DNA from: JAKPNF01 sp031556275
GTDB taxonomy: Bacteria > Verrucomicrobiota > Verrucomicrobiia > Opitutales > JAKPNF01
Direction of reading: 5' to 3'
Assembly (NCBI GenBank): GCA_031556275.1
Contig: JAVBTG010000021.1
Span: 1 to 43,408 of the forward strand
DNA: 43,408 nt
The position numbers and the translations under genes are program-made. This document shows positions 1-6,714 of the stretch, piece after piece; the first letter of the stretch is position 1; each line of letters starts with the position of its first letter. The notes below the pieces were generated by a model that was not told where the DNA came from, searched no databases, and saw only the letters and a list, made by a program, of their open reading frames with translations.

Positions 1-934
1 ATTTTTCCGAGGCCGAGCTTTCGGGAAAAAGCAGCGAGGCGCCCATGGCCGCGCCCAGCAGCACTGCGACGGTGCCCAGCGACCATTCGATCGGTATGTG
101 ATACCAGCCGGAGATCAGCATTTTTATTCCGATAAAGCACAGCACGGCGGCCAGTCCCGCCCCGAGGAAGCGGAAGTGCTTCATGACACCCGAGAGCGCG
201 AAGTACAGCGAACGCAGCCCCAAGATAGCAAACACGTTCGACGAAAAAATAATGAACGGGTCTTTGCTGATCGCGATGATCGCGGGGATCGAGTCCACCG
301 CGAACACGACATCCGAGCTTTCGATCACCAGCAGCACCAAAAACAGCGGGGTCGCGTAGAGCTTTTGGTTGCGCCGCTCAAAAAAATGCGGCCCCTCGAT
401 CGCGTCCGTCACGGGCAAAAACTTTTTCACAAACCCGATGAGCGGGTTTTTGGAGGGGTCCATCTCCTTCTTGTTGGGCAGCCCCATTTTCACTCCCGAG
501 TAGACGAGGAAGGCGCCGAAGATATAGATAATCCACTCAAACTGCTCGATCAGCTTCACCCCTGCCACGATGAAGAAAAGCCGCATCACCACGGCCCCCA
601 AAATCCCCCAGAACAGCACGCGGTGGTGGAACTGCGTGGGTACGCGGAAGTATGAGAAAATCAGGATAAAAACAAACACATTGTCCACGCTCAGCGACAG
701 CTCGATGAGGTAGCCAGTGGTGAACTCCAGCGCGCTGTCCCGCCCGAGCCACCACCCCACGACCCCCGCGAAGCCGACGGCAAGCGAGAACCAAAAAACG
801 CACCAGCCCATGGCCTCCTTCAGCCGCACCTCGTGCGCCTTGCGGTTAAAAACGCCCAAATCGAGCGCCAGCATGATGGTCAAAAAAGTGAGAAACGCGC
901 CCCACACCCAGTAAGGAATTTCGTGATGTATCAT
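1..934 (-). CDS. TerC/Alx family integral membrane protein (3' end outside window)
   Basis: The reading frame opens at ATG 934-932 and stays open to base 1, so the C terminus is missing (about 311 codons seen). It reads as a polytopic membrane protein. The family signature is clear: a YLIELSLSVDNVFVF segment about residue 60, then HRVLFWGILGAVVMR, and a second acidic membrane motif VIESSDVVFAVDSIPA further on. Paired Asp/Glu-containing helices of this kind define the TerC/Alx group, which is linked to manganese or other metal homeostasis and tellurite resistance. Which metal this member handles cannot be told from sequence. It is the last gene seen of a leftward run with thyA, folA and yjbQ, starting 3 bases after the yjbQ stop, so co-transcription is likely. 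Confidence 0.9.
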   Translation of the reverse strand, partial: MIHHEIPYWVWGAFLTFLTIMLALDLGVFNRKAHEVRLKEAMGWCVFWFSLAVGFAGVVGWWLGRDSALEFTTGYLIELSLSVDNVFVFILIFSYFRVPTQFHHRVLFWGILGAVVMRLFFIVAGVKLIEQFEWIIYIFGAFLVYSGVKMGLPNKKEMDPSKNPLIGFVKKFLPVTDAIEGPHFFERRNQKLYATPLFLVLLVIESSDVVFAVDSIPAIIAISKDPFIIFSSNVFAILGLRSLYFALSGVMKHFRFLGAGLAAVLCFIGIKMLISGWYHIPIEWSLGTVAVLLGAAMGASLLFPESSASEK

Positions 935-937
935 ATC

Positions 938-1354
938 CTATTCGCCGATGATCTTGACGAGCACGCGCTTGCGCCGCATCCCGTCAAATTCTCCGTAAAA
1001 AATCTGCTCCCACGGCCCCAAGTCCAGCGCCCCTTGCGTGACCGCCACGACCACCTCGCGCCCCATGATCGTGCGCTTCAAGTGCGCGTCGCCGTTGTCC
1101 TCGCCGTGGTTGTGCGCGTAGCGCGTGTGCGGCTTCTCGGGGGCCAACTCCTCCAGCCAGCGTTCAAAATCCGCGTGCAGCCCGGTCTCGTCGTCGTTGA
1201 TGAAGACGGAGGCGGTGATATGCATGGCGTTGACCAGGCACAGCCCCTCGCGCACGCCGCTTTCGGCTAAACACGCGGCGACGTCATCCGTGATGTTGAA
1301 AAATTCACGCCGCTGTCCGGCCTCGAACCAAAGCTCTTTGCGAAAGGATTTCAT
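938..1354 (-). CDS. yjbQ: YjbQ/UPF0047 family protein
   Basis: A 138-residue protein matching the small YjbQ (UPF0047) family over its full length. Recognisable blocks are NAMHITASVFINDDE about residues 43-57, the GEDNGDAHLKR region near residue 84, and LDLGPWEQIFYGEFDG near residue 110. The family forms trimers with a conserved His-rich pocket. It is often annotated as a secondary thiamine-phosphate synthase because the E. coli member can complement that defect, but its physiological reaction is uncertain. Its ATG overlaps the folA stop (ATGA at 1351-1354) and it is followed after 3 bases by terC, so it is translationally coupled within the thyA-folA operon. Confidence 0.9.
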   Translation of the reverse strand: MKSFRKELWFEAGQRREFFNITDDVAACLAESGVREGLCLVNAMHITASVFINDDETGLHADFERWLEELAPEKPHTRYAHNHGEDNGDAHLKRTIMGREVVVAVTQGALDLGPWEQIFYGEFDGMRRKRVLVKIIGE

Positions 1355-1857
1355 GAAACGGCCCCCTGTTTGCGGACGTATTTTAAAATCCGAAACTCCG
1401 GCTCGTCGCGCAAAATCTCGGGCGGCAAAAACTCCGTCTCAAACGCGGGCAAAAACGTGTCGCCGTCTTTCGCCGCGCTTTTTACGTGCGTGAGATAAAC
1501 CTCTCCGCACAGCGGCAGGCACATTTTATAAATATGCGCCCCGCCGCACACCCAAAGCGCGCGCGGGTCGTTCGCCGCCGCCTCCATCACCGCTTCGAGC
1601 GAGGAAAAATGCCGCACATTTTCCGTGTCGCCGCCCTCTTGCGAGCGTGACAAAATCCAGTTCGCCCGTCCCGGCAGCGGCCGCTTGGGCAAACTCTCGT
1701 ACGTCTTTCGCCCCATCAGGACGATGTGGCCCTGCGTGCAGGCCTTAAACCACTTGAAATCTTCCGGTAGATGCCAAGGGATGCCGCCCTTCGCGCCGAT
1801 GACGCGGTTGGGGTCGGCGGCGACGATGGCTTTCCAGTTGGGCGTGTGCGCAGTCAC
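1351..1857 (-). CDS. folA: Dihydrofolate reductase
   Basis: DHFR reduces dihydrofolate to tetrahydrofolate with NADPH, recycling the product of thymidylate synthase, whose gene lies directly upstream. The protein shows the N-terminal strand KAIVAADPNRVIG, the GIPWHLPEDFKWFK segment whose Asp aligns with the catalytic acid of E. coli DHFR, the NADPH-binding MGRKTYESLP and RPLPGR blocks, and CGGAHIY. The frame is open further upstream to an ATG at 1953, but those codons lie inside thyA and read as non-DHFR residues. I therefore chose the GTG at 1857-1855, 16 bases after the thyA stop, giving 168 residues, normal for the family. No strong Shine-Dalgarno site is visible, so the start is less certain than the gene. 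Confidence 0.93.
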   Translation of the reverse strand: MTAHTPNWKAIVAADPNRVIGAKGGIPWHLPEDFKWFKACTQGHIVLMGRKTYESLPKRPLPGRANWILSRSQEGGDTENVRHFSSLEAVMEAAANDPRALWVCGGAHIYKMCLPLCGEVYLTHVKSAAKDGDTFLPAFETEFLPPEILRDEPEFRILKYVRKQGAVS

Positions 1858-1873
1858 AAAAGAATAAAATTTT

Positions 1874-2674
1874 TTAAACGGCGATGGGCGCCTTGATGAG
1901 CGGGTGCGGCTCGTAATTGAGCAGTTCAATATCGCCAAAGTCAAACCCGTCAATCGCTTTGATCTCGGGGTTGAGCCGCGCGCTCGGCAGCGCCTTGGGC
2001 TCGCGCGAGAGCTGCAATCGCACTTGGTCGAGGTGGTTCAGGTAAATATGCAAATCGCCGAAACTGTGGACGAATTCCCCGGGTTTTAACCCGCACACCT
2101 GCGCCATCATGAGCGTGAGCAGCGCGTAGGAGGCGATGTTGAAGGGCACGCCCAAAAACAAGTCGGCGCTGCGCTGATACAGCTGGCAGCTCAGTTTTCC
2201 CGAGGGAGACACATAAAATTGGAACAGCGCGTGGCAAGGCGGCAACGCCATCTGGTCGACCTCGGCGGGATTCCACGCTGTCACGATATGGCGGCGGCTA
2301 AAAGGGTCTTTTTTGATCCGCTCGACGAGCCGCGCGATCTGGTCGACGGAACCGCCGTCGGCCGTCTTCCAATCGCGCCACTGCGCCCCGTACACGCGGC
2401 CCAAGTCCCCGTTCTCGTCCGCCCACTCGTCCCAAATCGAGACGCCGTTTTCCTTGAGGTAGCGGATGTTCGTGTCGCCTTTGAGGAACCACAGCAGCTC
2501 GTGCACGATGGATTTCCAATGCAGCTTTTTGGTCGTCAGCAGCGGAAAGCCGTCCGCCAGATCATACCGCGCCTGCGCGCCGAAGACGCCGACGGTGCCC
2601 GTGCCGGTGCGGTCGCTGCGCCGTTCGCCCTTGTCTAAAACCAATTGCAAAAGATCGAGATAAGTCTTCATCAA
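1874..2674 (-). CDS. thyA: Thymidylate synthase
   Basis: ThyA makes dTMP from dUMP, using methylene-tetrahydrofolate as both one-carbon donor and reductant. The 266-residue protein is full length for the classical family. Visible hallmarks are RSDRTGTGT near residue 19, GRVYGAQWR about residue 92, the catalytic cysteine in LPPCHALFQFYV (Cys147), QLYQRSADLFLGVPFNIASY about residues 164-183, and the nucleotide-binding GDLHIYLNH about residue 206. It begins MMK, and the second Met (2671) is an equally possible start. It lies upstream of folA, the usual pairing of dTMP synthesis with dihydrofolate recycling. The gene for a secreted unknown protein ends 19 bases before its start. Confidence 0.97.
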   Translation of the reverse strand: MMKTYLDLLQLVLDKGERRSDRTGTGTVGVFGAQARYDLADGFPLLTTKKLHWKSIVHELLWFLKGDTNIRYLKENGVSIWDEWADENGDLGRVYGAQWRDWKTADGGSVDQIARLVERIKKDPFSRRHIVTAWNPAEVDQMALPPCHALFQFYVSPSGKLSCQLYQRSADLFLGVPFNIASYALLTLMMAQVCGLKPGEFVHSFGDLHIYLNHLDQVRLQLSREPKALPSARLNPEIKAIDGFDFGDIELLNYEPHPLIKAPIAV

Positions 2675-2693
2675 AATTTAAACAGTGTGCGCG

Positions 2694-3581
2694 TTAGTCC
2701 AAAACGCGCGAAGTCGCTTTCCATTCGCCCTGCACGGGTTTTCCCATTTTTTCGTAGGTCGCGCGCGGAATCATCGTTCCGGGGGCCACCTTGTTGCCGG
2801 GGGCGGGCGGCTGCGACGCCGAGGGATTAAACCCTTTGCCGCCGCCCGAAAGCGCGGGCCTTGCGTTGCTGCCCTCCTGCAACACGGAAGCGGGCAGTGG
2901 GGCTTCCCGAATGGGGGCGCTGCTGCGGGGCTTGGAATCGTAGTTGGAAAAAAGCGTGTACTCGACGGGCCGTCCGGTTCCCGTGGGCCCCTGTGCGCCG
3001 GCCACCTGCACGGGCAATCCGCCCTCTGCCGAATCGCTCTTGCGGAACTGGTAACGGTTGATGTCCCGCATGGAAAGCTGCTTGGAAAAATTCACCATAT
3101 TCGCCCCGGTCGGCCCGATGTGCGCCTTCACCGCGTCGCGGTATTTGGCGGACATGTAGTTGTCGCGCTGGGTCGCCTTGTCGTAGCGCGGGTCTATTTT
3201 TTTGGAGTCGACATATTCCTTGGTGCGGTACTCCTTCGATCCATAGTCCAACATCTCGTAATTGAACGACTTGAATTCCTTTGTCTGCGAGGTGTCCCAT
3301 CGCGCCTTCTTGTTCAGCAGGTCGGAGCTTTTCCCGTTCCACACCTTGTCCCCGATCGTCGCCCTCTCGGCTCCCATGCGCTTGTTGAGCTCCGGCTGCT
3401 TGGTGTCCGAATACCCCTTGAGGGTTGGCCGCTGCTCCGCGTTGAAAGACTGCGCCGTCTTCGTCGTGTCAATGACGGGAGTGGCGCCCGAATCGGGTTT
3501 TAGCGGCGACTGGCCATACCCAACCGCCGCCGCCCCAAAAAGAAGCAGCCCGCAAAAAGATATGAGGCGCGGACACGGCAT
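2694..3581 (-). CDS. Secreted protein of unknown function
   Basis: A 295-residue protein I do not recognise. The N terminus is a plausible Sec signal peptide: a short basic start, a hydrophobic core (LISFCGLLLFGAAAVG) and a likely type I cleavage near residue 24. The mature part is hydrophilic, rich in Lys, Asp, Tyr and Ser, with few hydrophobic stretches, and ends in a Pro/Gly/Ser-rich region. It looks extended or weakly folded rather than enzymatic, and no sorting tail or lipobox is present. The gene ends 19 bases upstream of thyA in the same direction, so it may be first in that operon, but its content suggests no link to folate metabolism. It could be a lineage-specific envelope or periplasmic protein. 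Confidence 0.75.
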   Translation of the reverse strand: MPCPRLISFCGLLLFGAAAVGYGQSPLKPDSGATPVIDTTKTAQSFNAEQRPTLKGYSDTKQPELNKRMGAERATIGDKVWNGKSSDLLNKKARWDTSQTKEFKSFNYEMLDYGSKEYRTKEYVDSKKIDPRYDKATQRDNYMSAKYRDAVKAHIGPTGANMVNFSKQLSMRDINRYQFRKSDSAEGGLPVQVAGAQGPTGTGRPVEYTLFSNYDSKPRSSAPIREAPLPASVLQEGSNARPALSGGGKGFNPSASQPPAPGNKVAPGTMIPRATYEKMGKPVQGEWKATSRVLD

Positions 3582-3655
3582 CGACCCATTATCCTAGCGA
3601 TTCCCTTAAAAATTGGCAATCCGCAAAGGAAAGGCCAAGCCAGTGTTTCAAAAAC

Positions 3656-3694
3656 AAAAAACCGTTCCATAACTGTTATGGAACGGTTCGTTTT
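3656..3694. terminator. Bidirectional rho-independent terminator
   Basis: A 14-bp perfect inverted repeat (arms 3660-3673 and 3675-3688, around AACCGTTCCATAAC) is flanked by A-rich sequence on the left and a T-run on the right, so it can end transcripts from either side. It follows rpmB on the minus strand. The same AACCGTTCC core recurs in the terminator at 6662-6698. Confidence 0.88.
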
Positions 3695-3709
3695 TTGTTA
3701 AAAATTGTT

Positions 3710-3946
3710 CTATTTAACAACTTTCTCGACCAGACCCTTTTTGAGGGCCTTGACGGACACCCAGGCGCGCTTGGTCTCGCCGTTGGGGAGCTTCACCAGC
3801 GTCTTCTGGACGTTGGGGCGGAAACGGCGGGTCGTCTTCTTGGTGACGTGGGTGCCGATGCCGCCGCTTTTCTTGCTCTGGCCCTTACGATGAATGATGC
3901 GGCCCTTGACGGGGCGCTTGCCGGTGACGGCGCAAATGCGTGACAT
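3710..3946 (-). CDS. rpmB: 50S ribosomal protein L28
   Basis: A 78-residue basic protein beginning MSRICAVTGKRPVKG, the typical L28 start, followed by HRKGQSKKSGGIGTH and RRFRPNVQKTLV blocks that match the family to its end. L28 is a large-subunit protein. The frame is open well upstream, into the end of the methyltransferase gene, but that extension is not L28-like, so the internal ATG at 3946-3944 is chosen. It is followed by a strong hairpin terminator and preceded by a 77-base gap, consistent with a short or monocistronic transcript. Confidence 0.96.
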   Translation of the reverse strand: MSRICAVTGKRPVKGRIIHRKGQSKKSGGIGTHVTKKTTRRFRPNVQKTLVKLPNGETKRAWVSVKALKKGLVEKVVK

Positions 3947-4023
3947 GGGAATCGTTGGATTAAAGGTGAAGGTCGTTAAAAGGTTTATTCTGGTTTTTTT
4001 AAATCCCTTTGGCAAGCAGAAAT

Positions 4024-5013
4024 CTAATATTTCCCGCGCACGCCCGAGAGGATTTGAAAGCGTGCCCCCATCTGCCCCGGATGCAAAATCTCCATTAACG
4101 CGCGCTTTTCCGGGTCGGCGGGGTCGGTGTTTTGGATAATTTCGCCGACGGGCTTTAGGGCGTTTTTCATAAAAAACGCCTCCTGCCGCAAGGTGTTTAC
4201 CTGAGTGAATTTGTGCGCTTTTAAAACGCCTTCGAGGTCGTCCCAGCACACGTCACAGGTCAGGTCGGAGTCCCCGATATTCCTCAGTAAATCGCCCGAC
4301 ACCGTGTGGTGGCGGTACGCCCGTGCCGTGCCTTCGGGAAAGCTTTCGATGAGTTCGCCAAAAAACTTTCCGTAGTCGGCAGTGATAAACGCTCCCTCCC
4401 AGTTTTGCGCGCAGACGGCGCTCAAGGTTTTGGGCGCTTCCAGTGAAATGTCCAGCCGGTAGCCCTCGGGAACATCGCGTTGTTCGATGATGAAAAGAGG
4501 GACGGATGTCTCTAGCAGGCATTCTTCCAAGATATCGCCATTTACTCGCACGCCGATTTCGCGCCAGCCTTGCGGGGTGTTGCGGAAGGAGCGAAAGGGT
4601 TGGGCGTCGAGCCATTCGTTGGCGAAAACCGCCGCTTTTTTCGGGATCTCCAGCGGTTGCCCGAGCCGCAGGCAGAGGGTGTCTTTAAAGGGGCCCTTGT
4701 CGGCGTCGAACAGGCCGCGCCCCGGTTCCGCGCCGATCTCGACGAGGGTGGCTTGCTCGCAAAAATCGCGGCCAAGCAGGGTTTCAAAGCAGGCGAGCAC
4801 CAGTTGGGCGAATACGCCGCCTTTGAGGGTGGAAGCGGTGTAAAAATCGGTGTCGGCGGACTTGCCCACACGGGCACGATTTGCCTGCGCATAATAGCCG
4901 TGTTCCGGCAAAAACAGGGCGGCGCGGGAAAAGTCCTCGTACGAGACGGCCCCCTGCGCGTTTGCCATGCCGCGCAGGTGTTTTATGATCGCTTCGCTGT
5001 GGGAAATTTCCAT
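4024..5013 (-). CDS. MidA/NDUFAF7-like SAM-dependent methyltransferase (DUF185 family)
   Basis: A 329-residue protein with the layout of the MidA/NDUFAF7 group, whose mitochondrial member methylates an arginine in a complex I subunit. Recognisable parts are an early GYYAQANRARVG and DFYTAS segment, the SAM-binding strand LVEIGAEPGRG about residue 90, FANEWLDAQPF about residue 130, ITADYGKFFGE about residue 213, GTARAYRHHTV, a DLTCDV segment, and a C-terminal TQVNTLRQEAFFM. The SAM loop is unusual, with Ala-Glu inserted relative to the common ELGPGRG. The frame continues upstream opposite tsaD without family similarity, so I took ATG 5013-5011. Its bacterial substrate is unknown. It is divergent from tsaD across a large palindrome. 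Confidence 0.8.
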   Translation of the reverse strand: MEISHSEAIIKHLRGMANAQGAVSYEDFSRAALFLPEHGYYAQANRARVGKSADTDFYTASTLKGGVFAQLVLACFETLLGRDFCEQATLVEIGAEPGRGLFDADKGPFKDTLCLRLGQPLEIPKKAAVFANEWLDAQPFRSFRNTPQGWREIGVRVNGDILEECLLETSVPLFIIEQRDVPEGYRLDISLEAPKTLSAVCAQNWEGAFITADYGKFFGELIESFPEGTARAYRHHTVSGDLLRNIGDSDLTCDVCWDDLEGVLKAHKFTQVNTLRQEAFFMKNALKPVGEIIQNTDPADPEKRALMEILHPGQMGARFQILSGVRGKY

Positions 5014-5072
5014 TTCAAATGTTGTCTTATTAAAAAAGAAATTCGCCTTTATGGGAAATAGAATTTGAATAT

Positions 5073-5241
5073 AGGGAGTGTTTGAAAATTCAAACACATC
5101 GGCTACTCGGCCGGATTTTGGCCCTTTTTTTGTTTCCTCACCTCGACGATGCGCTGCATCGCCTCGGCTCGAAGCCCAAAAAAATGGCTCAAAACCGGCT
5201 GTCGTATCCTCGGTTTTAATTTCCAAAAACTCCCTTGTTAT
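5073..5241. repeat. Large imperfect palindrome filling the methyltransferase/tsaD gap
   Basis: Nearly the whole intergenic stretch folds back on itself. The centre is GATGC-GCT-GCATC (5148-5160). Moving outward, the left segment CCGGATTTTGGCCCTTTTTTT pairs with the complement of CAAAAAAATGGCTCAAAACCGG on the right, and AGGGAGTGTTTGAAAATT (5074-5091) pairs with AATTTCCAAAAACTCCCT (5218-5235). Each arm is about 80 bases with small indels. A separate short perfect palindrome, GTGTTTGAA-AA-TTCAAACAC, lies at 5078-5097 inside the left arm. The right end reaches the tsaD start codon. It could be a degenerate MITE-like element, a regulatory hairpin or both. Confidence 0.7.
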
Positions 5242-6286
5242 GATCCTGGCGGTTGAAAGTTCCTGCGACGAGTCCGCTCTGGCGTTGTTTGCGCCGGGGG
5301 AGGGGTTGGTCGCGGAGTGGGTGCACACCCAGATTGCCCTGCACGGGCAATACGGGGGGATTGTGCCCGACTTGGCCAGCCGCGAGCATCTGGCGCATTT
5401 TCCGGGGCTTTTTGAACGGCTGGCCGAGCATCCGAGGGTAGGCGAGATTTCAAAGGTAGCCGTCACCTGCGGACCGGGGTTGGCGGGGTGTCTGGCATTG
5501 GGGATCGCGGCGGCGCAGGCGTATGCGCTGGTGAAAAATATTCCCTTGGTCGGCGTCAACCATTTGCGCGGGCACGCGTTTTCCCCGTTCATCGCTTTGC
5601 ACGCGGAGGACTCGAAAGCTTTTTCTGAAAACTTCAAAAAATGCCTGCCGCATTTGGGGTTGCTGGTTTCGGGGGGCAACACGCTGGCTTATCTTATTGA
5701 AGATGGAGGGCACATCCGCCTGTTGGCGCAGACGATGGACGACGCGGCGGGCGAGGCGCTCGACAAGGGGGCGAAGCTTTTGGGGATGCCGTACCCGGGC
5801 GGGCCGTTGGTGGAAAAATGCGCGCGGGAGGGCAGGGCGGGCGCCTATGAATTCCCCCGCGCGTTAAACGCGCGCAACGAGCGCGTGGCATTTAGCTTTT
5901 CCGGCTTGAAGACGAGCCTGCGCTATCGGCTGGATAAAATGGAGCCTGCCGCCATCGAGGCCGCGAAGGCGGACTTGTGCGCTGGGTATCAGGCGGCGGT
6001 CATCGAGCAGTTGGTGAAAAAACTGGCGCGGCTGGCGGACGAAAACCGGCCCGCGAGCCTCGGACTGTGCGGCGGGGTTTCCAACAACAAGGCCCTGCGC
6101 GGGGCCTTTGAAACGCTTGCGCGGGAAAAGCATGTGCCGCTGTTGCTGGCGCAGCCAAGCCACACGGGCGACAACGCGGGCATGATGGCGTTTTGCGCGT
6201 GGGCGGACCCGCTCGGGGTGCTGCCCGCATCCGAGACGGGGGCCTTTTATCCCGGATTGCCGCTGACGCACGAGAACAAGGCGTAG
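5240..6286 (+). CDS. tsaD: tRNA N6-adenosine threonylcarbamoyltransferase TsaD
   Basis: TsaD, with TsaB and TsaE, transfers threonylcarbamoyl from TC-AMP to A37 of ANN-decoding tRNAs to make t6A. The 348-residue protein shows the ASKHA-fold hallmarks: N-terminal ILAVESSCDESALALF, the metal-binding HLRGH (HxxxH) near residue 113, LLVSGGNT, the TMDDAAGEALDKGAKLLGMPYPGG region, FSFSGLKTSL, LCGGVSNNKALR, and a GDNAGMMA near the C terminus supplying the other metal ligand. The frame is open for 54 codons before ATG 5240, but they fall in the palindromic gap and lack family similarity. The small helix-hairpin-helix gene follows after 23 bases. Confidence 0.96.
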   Translation: MILAVESSCDESALALFAPGEGLVAEWVHTQIALHGQYGGIVPDLASREHLAHFPGLFERLAEHPRVGEISKVAVTCGPGLAGCLALGIAAAQAYALVKNIPLVGVNHLRGHAFSPFIALHAEDSKAFSENFKKCLPHLGLLVSGGNTLAYLIEDGGHIRLLAQTMDDAAGEALDKGAKLLGMPYPGGPLVEKCAREGRAGAYEFPRALNARNERVAFSFSGLKTSLRYRLDKMEPAAIEAAKADLCAGYQAAVIEQLVKKLARLADENRPASLGLCGGVSNNKALRGAFETLAREKHVPLLLAQPSHTGDNAGMMAFCAWADPLGVLPASETGAFYPGLPLTHENKA

Positions 6287-6309
6287 TGAACCTCGTTTAA
6301 ATTTTTTTC

Positions 6310-6648
6310 ATGGACGATTTCTTTCCCGATTTGCTGATGAACCCCGACCCGCCTCCGCCGGGCCTGCGGGGCAAAAAGAAGAAGACGGATTTGGCCGCCT
6401 TGCAAAGCCCTTTTATGCGCGTGCCGCATATGCGCGTGGAGATCGCGCGCGCGCTGATGGACTGCGGATTCCGGCAGTTGTATGAACTGCAGGGGCGCTC
6501 GCCCGAGACGATTTTTGAGCAGATGCGCGCGAAAAAGGCGGAGTTTACCCCAAAAGATCTTTCGTATATTCGGTTGGCCGTCTATTGCGCCGAGCACGCC
6601 GAGGCCGAGCGCGACCGCGAAAAACTCCACCCGCACGCATGGAATTAA
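6310..6648 (+). CDS. Small helix-hairpin-helix protein, Cdd1/pathogenicity-locus-like
   Basis: A 112-residue protein. The first 35 residues are Pro/Lys-rich and probably disordered. The rest carries the pattern of the Cdd1-type helix-hairpin-helix family: an ARALMDCGFRQLYELQGRSPETIFEQM block, then a helix ending in IRLAVYCAEH, which corresponds to the RxAVYFAE ending usual in that family. Such proteins are presumed to bind nucleic acid, but I know of no established reaction. The gene lies 23 bases after tsaD and ends just before a hairpin terminator, so the two form a likely operon. The family call rests on motif shape alone. Confidence 0.65.
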   Translation: MDDFFPDLLMNPDPPPPGLRGKKKKTDLAALQSPFMRVPHMRVEIARALMDCGFRQLYELQGRSPETIFEQMRAKKAEFTPKDLSYIRLAVYCAEHAEAERDREKLHPHAWN

Positions 6649-6661
6649 GGCAGATGCCGAC

Positions 6662-6698
6662 AAAAAAACCGTTCCGCCTAAAAGCGGAACGGTTTTTT
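6662..6698. terminator. Bidirectional rho-independent terminator
   Basis: Fifteen-base perfect arms (6663-6677 and 6684-6698) around a CTAAAA loop, with A-run and T-run at the outer ends. It separates the rightward tsaD operon from the end of the leftward PEP-CTERM gene and can serve both. It shares the AACCGTTCC core with the terminator at 3656-3694. Confidence 0.9.
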
Positions 6699-6714
6699 AA
6701 ACGCCAGTGTCGTC

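Noticed and set aside
3947..4249. N-terminal extension of rpmB by 101 codons
   Set aside because: It overlaps the end of the methyltransferase gene and is not L28-like; L28 starts at MSRICAVTGK.
5078..5239. 54 extra codons in frame upstream of tsaD
   Set aside because: They lie wholly in the palindromic gap, lack TsaD similarity, and the family begins at ILAVESSCDES.
5014..5682. Open frame extending the methyltransferase gene opposite tsaD
   Set aside because: The translation follows the antisense of tsaD and has no family motifs; GC-rich antisense frames stay open by codon bias.
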